This document shows, in pieces, positions 1-9,466 of a stretch of DNA of 64,000 nucleotides; positions within the stretch are counted from its first letter, which is position 1; every line of letters begins with the position of its first letter. The notes below the pieces were generated by a model that was given only the letters and a program-made list of their open reading frames with translations, did no database searches and had not been told where the DNA came from. Made by a program: the position numbers and the translations under genes. This DNA comes from Chryseobacterium sp. JJR-5R (GTDB lineage Bacteria > Bacteroidota > Bacteroidia > Flavobacteriales > Weeksellaceae). Location: positions 2,976,001 through 3,040,000 of the forward strand of contig NZ_CP139137.1 of NCBI RefSeq assembly GCF_034047335.1, given 5' to 3'.

Positions 1-636
1 GTTGGAAGCCGGCATGTTGCCGATTGATTCCTGGATGTCAGCAATTACCTTATCATAAATTACATCACGTGAAGTACGCTTAGGATACAGTGTACTGGGA
101 TCATTGGGATCTGCCTCTTCCAAAGGAATCCAAATGGCAGGCACGTCACCGTACACCCTGATCAGGTTGTAATAGCAAAATGCGCGGATGGCTTTTGCTT
201 CTGCCAGTAATGCATCACGCTTCGGGCTGGCCGGCATATCCGGCAACCTGTCGATCGCGATGTTGGTTCTTTCGATCACTGCATACATGGCGGCATATAT
301 CCCGGTCACGGTATTCGGCGTATAGGCATCATACTGATAGTTGGCGATATTGTATTTGGAGTTATTGGTGGTTCCGTCTTCCGCAGAGTGCGTCACCGTA
401 TCCCCTGCGCCCAGCTGATAGAACATTTCTGTAGGGACCAGGCCTCTGTAAAGGCCCTGAACAAATGCATCCGCCGTTTCTATATTGGTAAAAACCGATT
501 CTGTATCAGAAGAGTTGTAGGCAGGCTGGTTTAAAAACTCGTCGCTGCAGGAACTGATGCTGAGCCCGCCGATCAGAATAGACGGGATTATGATTAATCT
601 CTTAATGAAATTATGCTTGTTAACTATGTTTTTCAT
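1..636 (-). CDS. SusD/RagB-family outer-membrane lipoprotein, partial (N-terminal 212 residues)
   Basis: The frame opens at the ATG complementary to 634-636 and stays open to the left edge, so the C-terminal part lies outside the window. The start reads MKNIVNKHNFIKRLIIIPS and then a lipobox ending in SISSCSDEF, so this is a predicted surface lipoprotein. Next come the SusD-type N-terminal features: a FLNQPAY segment, TNIETADAFVQGLYRG, and helices including DALLAEAKAIRAFCYYNLIRVYG. SusD proteins cap the SusC transporter and bind glycan at the cell surface. It starts 18 bp after the susC stop on the same strand, the usual susC-susD order. From context the ligand is inferred to be rhamnogalacturonan oligosaccharide; nothing in the fragment fixes the specificity. 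Confidence 0.93.
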   Translation of the reverse strand, partial: MKNIVNKHNFIKRLIIIPSILIGGLSISSCSDEFLNQPAYNSSDTESVFTNIETADAFVQGLYRGLVPTEMFYQLGAGDTVTHSAEDGTTNNSKYNIANYQYDAYTPNTVTGIYAAMYAVIERTNIAIDRLPDMPASPKRDALLAEAKAIRAFCYYNLIRVYGDVPAIWIPLEEADPNDPSTLYPKRTSRDVIYDKVIADIQESIGNMPASN

Positions 637-654
637 GACTGAAACAATTAAATA

Positions 655-3600
655 TTAAAATGTAAGATTGATGCCCAGGACGTAACTTCTGGACCTTGGG
701 AAGGAAGAACTGTCATATCCCGGAGTAACCGCAACACCGCTTGCCGCTGAAACTTCCGGATCATATCCTGAATACCCTGTAATGGTTGCTAAGTTATTAA
801 CCGTTGCATAAATACGTGCATTCGTCAGTCTTACCGTGCTTAAAAATTCTTTAGGAAAAGAGTATCCCAGCGTAACTATGGAAACCCTCAGATAAGAACC
901 GTCTTCCACATAATAGGACGAAGGATAGGTAATATTGGCGGTATTGGTATTGCTTAAACTCCAGAGGCTTGAGCCTTCGTTAGGATTAAGTTCTTTTAAT
1001 CTTTCCAGATTGGTTGTTGCCTGTCCGGTATTAGGATCAATAAGATGATAATAATTATCCCCGAATTCCGAAGGTACGTTCTGAAACACGCCGTAAGGGC
1101 TTAAACTCTGTTTGGTTGCATTATAAATATCGCCCCCTACGCTGAATTTCAGGAACACGGCCAGATCAAAGCCTTTGTAAGAAAAATTATTGCTGATTCC
1201 TCCGATAAAGTCCGGCGTTCCGTTCCCTATTTTTACCAATTTCCTTGTAAACTGGTCTCCGGCAGCATTATCAGCCGCAAACTTCATGTCTCCCGGCTTC
1301 GGCGTTCCGGATGCAGGCTTTACAACACCCGCTTTCAGGATAAATGTCCCGTTCGGCCCCTGGGTAAAGTCATCTGTGGTATAAATCCCCTGATACACAT
1401 ATCCGTACATATCCCCAAGTTCTTCTCCAACATTGGCATAATACGTTACCATACCTGATCTGTTGCCGCCTACGCTGAAAGTTCTGAAAGTTCTGCCTTC
1501 ATCAAGAGATAATACTTTTGACTTGTTAAATCCGATATTGGCATCCGTAGACCATCTGAAATTTTCAGATTTTAAGTTGACTGAGTTTAAGGTGAATTCC
1601 ATCCCGGTATTTTTCATAGAACCCACATTCACAAACTGGCTTCTGTATCCCGTAGATGCAGGAAGTACAGTCTCCAGCAACATGCTGCTTACATTGTTAT
1701 TATAGAATTCACCGGTTAATTTAATCCTGTTGTTGAATAAAGCTAAATCTACCCCTAAGTTTGTAGATCTCATCTCTTCCCACTGAACAATACGGTTACC
1801 CAGAACACTGCTTGTCATTAAAGCCAGGTTACCTATTGTATTATTGGAAGGATAGTCGGTTGCCGTTACATTGGTTCTGAATACGTTATTCGGGATGCTG
1901 TTATTTCCTACGATTCCATATTCAAATCTGAACTTCAGGTCATTGACATAATTTTCAATCTTAGAATTTTTCCAGAAACCTTCTTCAGAAACCCTCCAGG
2001 CCGCAGCTACCGATGGAAATAACCCCCATCTGTTTTCAGGGCCAAATTTTGAGGATCCGTCACGTCTAATCGTCCCCGTTAATAAATAACGGTTATCATA
2101 GTTATAATTTACACGAGCAAAATAAGAAAGTAAACTAAGTGAAGACCTGTCTGCAGATTTATCAGCAACGGTAGCATTGGAAACATCATCTAAGCCGTAA
2201 TTTAAAATCGTTGGGAACCTTATCAGCCTCATGCTGTTGCTTTCATTTTCCTGATAGATAATTTCATTCCCGATCAGCCCGGTAATTTTATGTTTTTCAC
2301 CTAACGTCGTATTATAAGTCAGGGTATTGGTAATCTGGTAACGGTAGGCTTCAGAATTCCCGATACTTCCATTGATCCCTGTGTTTACCGGATCCGTCAG
2401 GAAAGCGCGGGAATTCCTATCTGAAAACGCCGTTGATTTGGTATTCGTCCAGTTATAAGAGCCCGCAGTCCTGAATGTGAAATTTTTCAACAGGTCAAAC
2501 TCCAAACCTACATTGGCCAGAAATGTCCTGGCACGTCTGTTCTGGGTAGATGCTGCCGTTTCTATATATGGGTTTTCTGTATCAAAACTAGAATCCAAAG
2601 CCGAGAAATCAGGGAAAGTCTGCGTATTGAATAACTGGTCCTGGGTAAACAGTGTTCCTCCGGTAATCGGCTGAAGCAATATTTTCTTCATTCCGGAATA
2701 AGCACCGCCGCCGTTTGTTGAATTTGAAGTAAACATGGAACTGAAATCCAGACGGATTCCTTTATACAGTTCTGAATTGACGTTGGCACGCAATGAGTTT
2801 CTTGTTTCGCTGAAATTCTGCAGCAAGCCGTCCTGTTTGTTATAATTGTAGCTGATGAAGGTCTGGGTCTTATCCGTACCTGCAGAAACACTTACATTAT
2901 GGTTCTGTGTAACACCCGTTCCTCCCAGCATTTTCTCCTGCCAGTCCAGTGTGGGTGCCGATCCGTATCTGTTGCTGATCCTGCTGTACGCGCCGGTATA
3001 AAACCCTGGAGTATCTGTTCCCAGACTGTTGTCAAACACATTGCTCCATTTTGTGGCGCCGCCGCTTAACTGGGCCAGTTCATACTGGTATTTTACATAC
3101 TGCTCCGCATTGGAAACCATGTCCAGCTTCTTGGAAAGCATGTCAAATGACATAAAAGAGTTATAGCTGATGGTTACCCTCCCTTTTTTTCCGGTTTTTG
3201 TTTTGATAACAATAATACCGTTGGAACCACGGGCACCATAGATGGCGATGGCGGAAGCTCCTTTCAGTACATCAATGCTTTCGATATCATTGGGATTGAT
3301 GATGTTCAGTGCATTATCCAGCTGGAAACCGTCTACGATATATAACGGTTCCGTCCCTTGGGTAATGGAAGCCCCACCACGAATGGTTACGTTTGCCCCG
3401 GCGCCCGGTGCACCGCCCGCTGTAACAATATTCAGTCCGGCCGCTCTTCCCTGCAGTGCCTGCAGTGCATTCATTGCCGGTGTTGCCGCCAGGTCTTTTG
3501 CAGAAACTGAAGCTACCGATCCCGTCAAGTCTGATTTCTTAACTTTACCGTAACCGATCACTACTACTTCCTCAATATCTTTTACATCCCTTTTCAACGT

Positions 3601-3699
3601 ATCATTCACCGCTTGCTGCCCCCAGACAAAACTTGTCGAAAGCATAAAAGCAGGAAAAACGATTCGCTTTATATTCTTGTGTTTAATTATCAAAGACAT
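655..3699 (-). CDS. SusC/RagA-family TonB-linked outer-membrane transporter
   Basis: The protein has 1014 residues. A signal peptide (about 1-27, ending VWGQQ) is followed by a TonB-box-like DIEEVVVIGYG near residue 40, a plug domain with LQGRAAGLNI, TIRGGAS, PLYIVDGF and IYGARGSNGIIVIKTK (about 55-170), and a long beta-barrel ending in the aromatic residues VLGINLTF. The barrel should import oligosaccharides captured by the adjacent SusD using TonB energy. Many SusC proteins carry an N-terminal carboxypeptidase-regulatory-like domain before the plug; here only about 12 residues separate the signal peptide from the TonB box, so that domain is absent. The 331-bp upstream spacer holds a candidate regulator motif. 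Family certain; substrate (RG-I fragments) inferred from neighbours. Confidence 0.96.
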   Translation of the reverse strand: MSLIIKHKNIKRIVFPAFMLSTSFVWGQQAVNDTLKRDVKDIEEVVVIGYGKVKKSDLTGSVASVSAKDLAATPAMNALQALQGRAAGLNIVTAGGAPGAGANVTIRGGASITQGTEPLYIVDGFQLDNALNIINPNDIESIDVLKGASAIAIYGARGSNGIIVIKTKTGKKGRVTISYNSFMSFDMLSKKLDMVSNAEQYVKYQYELAQLSGGATKWSNVFDNSLGTDTPGFYTGAYSRISNRYGSAPTLDWQEKMLGGTGVTQNHNVSVSAGTDKTQTFISYNYNKQDGLLQNFSETRNSLRANVNSELYKGIRLDFSSMFTSNSTNGGGAYSGMKKILLQPITGGTLFTQDQLFNTQTFPDFSALDSSFDTENPYIETAASTQNRRARTFLANVGLEFDLLKNFTFRTAGSYNWTNTKSTAFSDRNSRAFLTDPVNTGINGSIGNSEAYRYQITNTLTYNTTLGEKHKITGLIGNEIIYQENESNSMRLIRFPTILNYGLDDVSNATVADKSADRSSLSLLSYFARVNYNYDNRYLLTGTIRRDGSSKFGPENRWGLFPSVAAAWRVSEEGFWKNSKIENYVNDLKFRFEYGIVGNNSIPNNVFRTNVTATDYPSNNTIGNLALMTSSVLGNRIVQWEEMRSTNLGVDLALFNNRIKLTGEFYNNNVSSMLLETVLPASTGYRSQFVNVGSMKNTGMEFTLNSVNLKSENFRWSTDANIGFNKSKVLSLDEGRTFRTFSVGGNRSGMVTYYANVGEELGDMYGYVYQGIYTTDDFTQGPNGTFILKAGVVKPASGTPKPGDMKFAADNAAGDQFTRKLVKIGNGTPDFIGGISNNFSYKGFDLAVFLKFSVGGDIYNATKQSLSPYGVFQNVPSEFGDNYYHLIDPNTGQATTNLERLKELNPNEGSSLWSLSNTNTANITYPSSYYVEDGSYLRVSIVTLGYSFPKEFLSTVRLTNARIYATVNNLATITGYSGYDPEVSAASGVAVTPGYDSSSFPRSRSYVLGINLTF

Positions 3700-3752
3700 A
3701 TATTAATTTTTATTAGCGTTTAAATATGTCACAATGTACACTGTTAGAAAAG

Positions 3753-3776
3753 TTCTGGCATCCTGCCATATCCTGC
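3753..3776 (-). promoter_or_regulatory. Candidate PUL regulator site upstream of susC
   Basis: On the plus strand ATCCTGC occurs twice exactly 10 bp apart (3760-3766 and 3770-3776); in the direction of susC this reads GCAGGATATGGCAGGATG. The same GCAGGATA-NN-GCA core lies upstream of the GH28 gene at 18972-18995 at a similar distance from its start codon. Direct repeats on one helix face are typical of dimeric activators. No regulator gene is visible in this part of the window, so the binder is unknown. Confidence 0.45.
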
Positions 3777-3950
3777 ATTATATAATTCATAATTTATCTT
3801 AATTATTTACCTACATTTATATTAAAATCGGGAATTTATAATAATTTAAATAAGTATAAACCCATTATATTTAAAATATCATATCGAAATTAAATTACCG
3901 GAATGTGGAATTATCTGCTTATTCATTTTACAAAAATATCACTTGTCAGC

Positions 3951-3982
3951 ATAAAAAAGGCACTGAAAAATATCAGTGCCTT
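3951..3982 (-). terminator. Rho-independent terminator of rhaT
   Basis: A 10-bp perfect stem (AAGGCACTGA at 3957-3966, complement at 3973-3982, 6-nt loop) is followed on the minus strand by a run of T. It lies 49 bp past the rhaT stop. The rest of the spacer to susC (3700-3950) holds the motif at 3753-3776 and a lone TATTTTTG box (minus strand, 3931-3938), with no gene. Confidence 0.85.
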
Positions 3983-4030
3983 ACAAAAATTGAACTATAT
4001 AAATATAAATGAAACTATAAATCATGAAAT

Positions 4031-5119
4031 CTATCTCAGGGAATTTCCGTAGCCCACAATCAGGATAGAAATAAAAATGACAATCATGCCTGCTGTAATG
4101 GTCTTTACCGTTTTCTTTGAAACCCCTTTCCATTCTTTAATGATGATTCCCCATAAATTGGCAATGAAAATAATAAATGCCATGTGCAGGATCCATGAGC
4201 TTGGGCCATTCCCCATTTTGCTCTCTCCCATTCCGTAGAAAAAGAACTGTAAGAACCACATTGTTCCTGCCAGTGCACAGAAAATAATATTTTTTACAAC
4301 CGGAACATTTTTCTTGGTATAATCGGTATACGATTTATTTTTAAAAGCCAGGTACAGGCATCCGATCAGATTGACGGCCATCCCGCCCCAAAGCACAACA
4401 ACGTACGTTACATTATTCTGAAAGAGGAATTCCCCCTGGTCCGGATTGGCGAGCTTCCATGCTTCATTGGCTACATTGGCCATCGGTTTTCCGGCTTCCA
4501 ACCCGAAATTAAAACAGGCACTCAGCACTCCCGATATGATGGAAACAATTAATCCCAGCCCAAACTTGTACTCCGTTTTTACTGAAGTTCCGTGAGGATC
4601 CGTGGATTCGGTCTGCAGTTCTTTTTCCTTCATCATCCCTGCTTTTCCGCTGATGATGATTCCTATAACGCATACAAAAAGCCCCAGCAAGACAAACTGT
4701 CCCCATGGATTTGACATCATGAGACCGATATTATCTTTTCCCGATTGCGGAGAAAATTCATAAAAAACCGAAGGGACCAATGACCCGAAAACCATACAAA
4801 GCCCCAGGATAATGCTGCTTCCCAAAGCCACGCCTAAATAACGCACACCCAGGCCATATGTGAAACCGCCGATTCCCCAGAGTGCCCCGAACAGAAACGT
4901 CAGTCCCAAGATGGATGAACTTTCATTCCGGATAATTTCCCAGAAACCGGGAATGGTAAGAAAAGCGGCCAGGGGCGGAACAATAATCCATGAAAAAACA
5001 CCGCCGATCAGCCAATAGGTTTCCCAGGACCATCCCTTTACTTTTTTATATGGCAGATAAAAGCTCCCCGAAGAAAAGCCTCCCAGAAAATGAAAAAAAA
5101 CCCCTAACAGTGCATTCAT
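4031..5119 (-). CDS. rhaT: L-rhamnose/proton symporter RhaT
   Basis: This 362-residue inner-membrane protein has about ten hydrophobic segments. It has the start typical of RhaT (MNALLGVFFHFLGGFSSGSF, then YLPYKKVKGWSWETYWLIGG) and the internal stretches FLFGALWGIGGFTYGLGVRY and GLCMVFGSLVP known from this family of the drug/metabolite transporter superfamily. RhaT carries L-rhamnose into the cytoplasm with protons. Its place between RG-degrading enzymes and susC/susD fits uptake of the rhamnose released from the RG-I backbone. Terminator hairpins lie on both sides (5325-5362 and 3951-3982), so it is probably its own unit or a read-through segment. Rhamnose isomerase, kinase and aldolase genes are not in the window. 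Confidence 0.93.
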   Translation of the reverse strand: MNALLGVFFHFLGGFSSGSFYLPYKKVKGWSWETYWLIGGVFSWIIVPPLAAFLTIPGFWEIIRNESSSILGLTFLFGALWGIGGFTYGLGVRYLGVALGSSIILGLCMVFGSLVPSVFYEFSPQSGKDNIGLMMSNPWGQFVLLGLFVCVIGIIISGKAGMMKEKELQTESTDPHGTSVKTEYKFGLGLIVSIISGVLSACFNFGLEAGKPMANVANEAWKLANPDQGEFLFQNNVTYVVVLWGGMAVNLIGCLYLAFKNKSYTDYTKKNVPVVKNIIFCALAGTMWFLQFFFYGMGESKMGNGPSSWILHMAFIIFIANLWGIIIKEWKGVSKKTVKTITAGMIVIFISILIVGYGNSLR

Positions 5120-5570
5120 AATTATCGTATTGGTTGAATTTGAAAATTAGTAAGATGTAATCGATTGCGCATCTTGTAGTGTCATGTAAAAGATTTTGAA
5201 AAAATAATAAAATTAAAAGTAATCCGCAAGGGTTGTTTAAACTGTATTCTAAGAAGCTTATATAAAGATCATTTATTTTAAAATTATTTTGATCCTTAAC
5301 CTTCACTTACTGTACTTTACAGAAAACAAAAACCTAACGGGTTTTAAAAACCCGTTAGGTTTGAGTGTTATATAACTTATCCGGAAAATGTACAGTTTAC
5401 TAACTATATAAAATACTGTTAATTATTATAACACATACAATTTAACCATTAAGGCGGTGGAAGATTTCAAGAAATTAAGTTTAGCTTCGCTTTAGCATTT
5501 TATTTTTAAAATGCTGAATTTCCTGATCCATCTTAAGCACTTGGTATTCTTAATAGTTTAAACATCAATT
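5120..5570. other. 451-bp spacer between GH105 gene and rhaT
   Basis: No gene is supported here; an 86-codon minus-strand frame at 5046-5306 overlaps rhaT and has no coding character. The spacer holds the strong hairpin at 5330-5362, a weaker AT-rich one at 5494-5515 (AGCATTTT and its complement), and the presumed rhaT promoter. A sequence at 5165-5177 (minus-strand ACAAGATGCGCA) only loosely resembles the motif found upstream of susC and the GH28 gene. Confidence 0.6.
5325..5362 (-). terminator. Long perfect hairpin terminator after the RG-I enzyme operon
   Basis: The inverted repeat has 16-bp arms (5330-5345 and 5347-5362) around a single base. On the minus strand the stem is followed by TTTTTGTTTTC, which makes it an effective terminator for the operon ending with the GH105 gene. 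Its GGTTT-N-AAACC core is shared with the palindrome at 9467-9499. Confidence 0.85.
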
Positions 5571-6734
5571 CTATTTTAATTTATAAACCTCGCTTCCCGC
5601 AAGCAGTAAACAGCCTAAGCCATAATCTTCAAAGTCAGGTTCTTTGCTTACAGAAAGCGGCTGCCCGTCTTTCGGTTCTTTTCCGGTTCCCTGTACCCAG
5701 CCCAGGAAACCATTCGGCTGCACGGAATCTTTTGCAATCGCATTCCATGCTTTAGCCACAACGGGTAAATAGGTATCCCTGTCGATCAATCCGTTATTGA
5801 TTCCGTACGCCATTCCGTACACAAACAAAGCAGTTCCCGTCATTTCTTTGCCACCAAAGTTGGTCGGGTCGTGCAGGCTTACATTCCAGAACCCGTCTTC
5901 CCTTTGAACCGGAAGTAAAGCTGCCAGTAAATCTTTATAATCCTGTAAGTATTCCTGGTAATGAGGATCGGATTTCGGAGTGTCCTGAAGCGTTTTCGCC
6001 AAAGCGGCCACTACCCAGCCGTTTCCGCGGCTCCAGTAACAGTCTTCGCCATTGGGTTCTTTATAAGGCGGCACAAAGCTTTTGTCTCTCCACCAGATTT
6101 TGTCTGCCTGGTTGTACAAGCCGTTTCCTCCGTGTTTGTATTTTGTATAGGCATACATCTCGTAATTTTTATCAAAATACTTCTGCTCACCGGTAATCCG
6201 GCCCAGTTTCGTGAAAATCGGCATGGACATCTGTAGGGCATCGATCCACCACCAGTCATCCACTTTATCAGTGGCAATCATACTGTCCATGGCAGCTTTT
6301 ACGTTTTTAATTCTTTCCGGATGCTTTCTTCCGTCAATTTCATAAAGATCAATGTAGGTTTGTCCGCAGGCCTGATGGTCAGCATTCCGGGTATAGGTTC
6401 CGCGCATCAGATCCCATTTATGATGAACTGCCCAGGACATCGCATAATCGTAATATTCTTTTTTCGGATCTACCTTGTACAATGCCATTAATCCTTCATA
6501 ATACACTGCACGGGTCCAAAGGTTGCTCGGCCACACTTTTTTGCCGACAATATCTTTCCCGGTATCCGGCCACTTGTTCATGAAATACTGATTGGCCCTT
6601 CTCGAAACTTCCAGCACCTCTTTTCTGTCCGGAATTTCAACTTTGCCTGCCGTACTTTGTTTCTGAACCGAGCAGGAGGATAAAGCTGCCATGACGAAGG
6701 CAAAAATGCCGCTTTTAATCAATGATCTTTTCAT
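5571..6734 (-). CDS. GH105 unsaturated rhamnogalacturonyl hydrolase (YteR/RhiN type), lipoprotein
   Basis: The protein has 387 residues with a lipoprotein signal (cleavage before Cys21 in AALSSCSVQ). The mature part is an (alpha/alpha)6-barrel of the GH88/GH105 type: KVWPSNLWTRAVYYEGLMAL, DHQACGQTYIDLYEIDG, DDWWWIDALQMSMPIFTKLG (Asp165 is the likely catalytic acid), WSRGNGWVVAALA and GFLGWVQGTG. These enzymes hydrate the 4,5-unsaturated galacturonic acid left by lyases and release it from rhamnose. This suits the PL11 lyase two genes upstream. It is the last gene of the enzyme operon, 9 bp after the CE12 gene. The lipid anchor probably places it in the periplasm. GH88 is the main alternative but fits the sequence less well. 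Confidence 0.93.
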   Translation of the reverse strand: MKRSLIKSGIFAFVMAALSSCSVQKQSTAGKVEIPDRKEVLEVSRRANQYFMNKWPDTGKDIVGKKVWPSNLWTRAVYYEGLMALYKVDPKKEYYDYAMSWAVHHKWDLMRGTYTRNADHQACGQTYIDLYEIDGRKHPERIKNVKAAMDSMIATDKVDDWWWIDALQMSMPIFTKLGRITGEQKYFDKNYEMYAYTKYKHGGNGLYNQADKIWWRDKSFVPPYKEPNGEDCYWSRGNGWVVAALAKTLQDTPKSDPHYQEYLQDYKDLLAALLPVQREDGFWNVSLHDPTNFGGKEMTGTALFVYGMAYGINNGLIDRDTYLPVVAKAWNAIAKDSVQPNGFLGWVQGTGKEPKDGQPLSVSKEPDFEDYGLGCLLLAGSEVYKLK

Positions 6735-6743
6735 ATCTTTTAT

Positions 6744-7520
6744 TTACTTTATATAATTTTTCAGTTCACAGTTTTTCAGCTGCTTAATTCCTTTTACCAC
6801 CAGTTCTGCATTCAGGACCGCTCCTGCTTCGTTGGTATGGGTATGGTCTTTCGGGAAGAAAGCTTTTACTTTTTCAATACCCATCTCCTCATATGTATTG
6901 ATGACCATGGCATTTAAATCAATGAAATAAGCACCGGTTTGCCCGGCGACTTCCCGGGCCCAGATCCCGTATTGATCTTTTTCAATTTTTCCTTTTCCGC
7001 TAAATTTGTTTCTGGGAACCGGCGAAACAATAATGGGGACTGCACCTTTGGATTTGGCTTCATATGCATATTTTCTCATATAATGCCCGTATGTATAAAC
7101 CGTCTCATTCACTTTACGAATCGGGTTATAAATGTCTTTCGATTCTTCTCCGATGCCTTTTATTGTTCCTCTTGCCCTTAAAGTATCGGCAAGTTCGCCG
7201 CCGTCATTATGGCCGAACTGCATCAAAACATAATCCCCTTTTTTAATAGTTTTCATAATGGAATCCCAACGGCCTTCCGTCAGGAAAGTCCTGCTGCTTC
7301 TGCCACCCTTTGCGTGGTTCTGAATTTCAATTTTTGTACTGTCTAAGAAAAGATTCATAAAACTTCCCCAGCCCCAAAGTGAGTCTGAACCTTTGCCCGA
7401 ACCATTTTGAACCGTGGAATCCCCTATGATATAAACAACCGGTTTATCCTGAAGTTTCTGAAATGACGCTCCGATCAGGATGACCAAAACAACAATGGGA
7501 ATAATGAATTTGATTTTCAT
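6744..7520 (-). CDS. Rhamnogalacturonan acetylesterase, CE12/SGNH hydrolase
   Basis: The protein has 258 residues and an N-terminal membrane or signal segment (about 4-20). SGNH blocks are visible in order: GDST with nucleophile Ser35, GGRSSRTF near 72-79, QFGHND at 101-106 and KDHTHTN with the Asp225/His228 pair. Members remove O-acetyl groups from galacturonic acid in RG-I, which opens the backbone to lyase and hydrolase. It lies 8 bp after the PL11 gene and 9 bp before the GH105 gene. A second, larger CE12-type gene lies at 13352-14674, so the locus carries two different deacetylases. Confidence 0.93.
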   Translation of the reverse strand: MKIKFIIPIVVLVILIGASFQKLQDKPVVYIIGDSTVQNGSGKGSDSLWGWGSFMNLFLDSTKIEIQNHAKGGRSSRTFLTEGRWDSIMKTIKKGDYVLMQFGHNDGGELADTLRARGTIKGIGEESKDIYNPIRKVNETVYTYGHYMRKYAYEAKSKGAVPIIVSPVPRNKFSGKGKIEKDQYGIWAREVAGQTGAYFIDLNAMVINTYEEMGIEKVKAFFPKDHTHTNEAGAVLNAELVVKGIKQLKNCELKNYIK

Positions 7521-7528
7521 TGATGACT

Positions 7529-9409
7529 TTATTTTTTGGGAGTTATCGTTTTAATATAGGGTTTCGGCATTTCCTTAATTGATTCGTCCAGATAATAATC
7601 GGTATGCGGCGGCTGATTGTACCCGACATTCTGCCACACAATGCTCAAACGGTACTGCGGATTATGCATCAGCGTATACAATCTGTGTTTTGTAGGAACG
7701 GTTGTTGAAAAAATTCTCAGTTCCTGATTATCGGCAGTTCTGTACATCACTTCTTCACGCCAGTCTCCGAATAAATCAGCAACCAATGCGGGATTTTTTT
7801 TGGTTCCGTTGTTGGATTCACACTGAAAATTTCTGGCATCAAAAACCAAATCTGATTTTTCTTTCTTCCAGTCCCATTTTGAAACATTGGTTCCATCCAG
7901 AATTTCGCTTAAAAAATCGCCGTCCCAATAAATCCCCATATTAGCGGGTGGATTTTTATCACTGATTTTCTTTCCTTTGGTATCATATATCCCTTTCAGT
8001 CCGGCTCCGGCTGCCCAGGATTCCGAACCTTCGTAGCGGGGATCAATATTCAACGACAAACCTCTTCCCGGTCCCTGAAATTTTCCTTGTTTGCTGTAAA
8101 CGGTAGACGGTAATTTCCATAAAACTGTTCCGGTTTTCCCGTCTCTGAAATGCGCTCCTGCATCATCAAAACGTTCCTGGATATCGAAAATTTCGAGTCC
8201 GGGATTTGACGGATCAAGATCACCGACGTGCAGCGCATCACCGTGGCCGAAACCTGTGCTGTTTAACACCTTTCCGTTATCATCAACCGTCATTGCCCCA
8301 TATACAATTTCGTCTTTTCCGTCATTGTCAACGTCCGCAATCGTCAAATTATGATTTCCCTGTCCGCGGTATTTTTTATTTTCTTCTGAACTTTCGGTAT
8401 CAAAAAGCCATCGCAAGCTCAGTTTCTTATCTTTGTAATCCCAGGCTGCAATCGCCGTTCTGGTATAATACCCTCTGGACATAATCACACTGGGTGTTTT
8501 GCCGTCCAGATAAGCAACGGCTCCCAGAAACCTGTCGAGCCGGTTTCCTTTGGCGTCGCCCCACGTTTCGGTCATCTGTTCAGCCGTTGGATTCAAACTG
8601 CCTGCAAACCTTGGCACCTGATAATCCACGGTGTGAATTTCTGCTCCGGTTTCTCCGTCAAAGACAGTCATAAATTCCGGACCGGAAAGAACCATTCCGT
8701 TTTCGTTGACATAATTTTTTATCGGGTTGCCAATGAATTTCCCTCGTCCGTCTTTGCTCCCGTCGGCAGTTTTCATTACGATTTCCGCTTTTCCGTCCTG
8801 GTCTAAATCATAGACTAAAAACTGCGTATAATGCGCTCCCTCTCTAATGTTTTTACCTAAATTTATTTCCCACAAAAGCTTTCCATCCATTTTGTAAGCC
8901 TGAATAATTGGCGGGTCGGTTTCTCCTTTCTGGCTGTTGTCTTTCGACCTTCCGGTCTGATGCAGGATGATTTCATATTCGCCATCGCCATCCAAATCTG
9001 CGACTGAAGCGTCATTGGGCGTATAACCCTGAGGCGTTTTCAACGGAATTGAAAAATAAGGTTTTTGATTGGCAACATATTGTGCAGAATCCATATCTAC
9101 CGATTGATCTTGTGTATTCGATTTTACGAAATAGGTATAATTCTTTGTCTTGTCGGCTGTTTTATCTAAAAAATTGGTTTCGTTTGAAAGTGGCTTTGCA
9201 TTCAGCTTTTTGGTTACATTATTTTCAGTCCGGTACAAATCAAAATGGGTATTTTGAGCTTCTGTTCCGAGCAAACGCCAACTCACAAAAATGCCTGAAT
9301 CTGAAGGTGCGGCAACGATTCCTCTTTTCAGATATTCCATTTGTCGTTGTGCAGAGAGGAGTTCAGAAAGAAGAATTGCGCCTAAAATAAATTTGAATTT
9401 TACATTCAT
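7529..9409 (-). CDS. Rhamnogalacturonan lyase, PL11 (YesW/YesX type)
   Basis: The protein has 626 residues: a signal peptide (to about 20, LLSAQRQ), the MEYLKRGIVAAPSDSGIFVSWRLLGTE opening seen in PL11, an N-terminal beta domain, then a beta-propeller with several calcium-binding DxDxDG-type loops such as DLDGDGEYEI, DLDQDGKAEI and DVDNDGKDEI. PL11 enzymes cleave the rhamnose-galacturonate bond of RG-I by calcium-dependent beta-elimination and leave an unsaturated end for GH105. No T9SS sorting domain is visible at the C-terminus (KPYIKTITPKK), so it probably stays in the periplasm unless exported by another route. Length and motifs match the family. Confidence 0.95.
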   Translation of the reverse strand: MNVKFKFILGAILLSELLSAQRQMEYLKRGIVAAPSDSGIFVSWRLLGTEAQNTHFDLYRTENNVTKKLNAKPLSNETNFLDKTADKTKNYTYFVKSNTQDQSVDMDSAQYVANQKPYFSIPLKTPQGYTPNDASVADLDGDGEYEIILHQTGRSKDNSQKGETDPPIIQAYKMDGKLLWEINLGKNIREGAHYTQFLVYDLDQDGKAEIVMKTADGSKDGRGKFIGNPIKNYVNENGMVLSGPEFMTVFDGETGAEIHTVDYQVPRFAGSLNPTAEQMTETWGDAKGNRLDRFLGAVAYLDGKTPSVIMSRGYYTRTAIAAWDYKDKKLSLRWLFDTESSEENKKYRGQGNHNLTIADVDNDGKDEIVYGAMTVDDNGKVLNSTGFGHGDALHVGDLDPSNPGLEIFDIQERFDDAGAHFRDGKTGTVLWKLPSTVYSKQGKFQGPGRGLSLNIDPRYEGSESWAAGAGLKGIYDTKGKKISDKNPPANMGIYWDGDFLSEILDGTNVSKWDWKKEKSDLVFDARNFQCESNNGTKKNPALVADLFGDWREEVMYRTADNQELRIFSTTVPTKHRLYTLMHNPQYRLSIVWQNVGYNQPPHTDYYLDESIKEMPKPYIKTITPKK

Positions 9410-9466
9410 AATTCTTTGATTTTATAAGTTTTGGCTAATGCCGATTTCTTATTTTGATTTGTTTGT

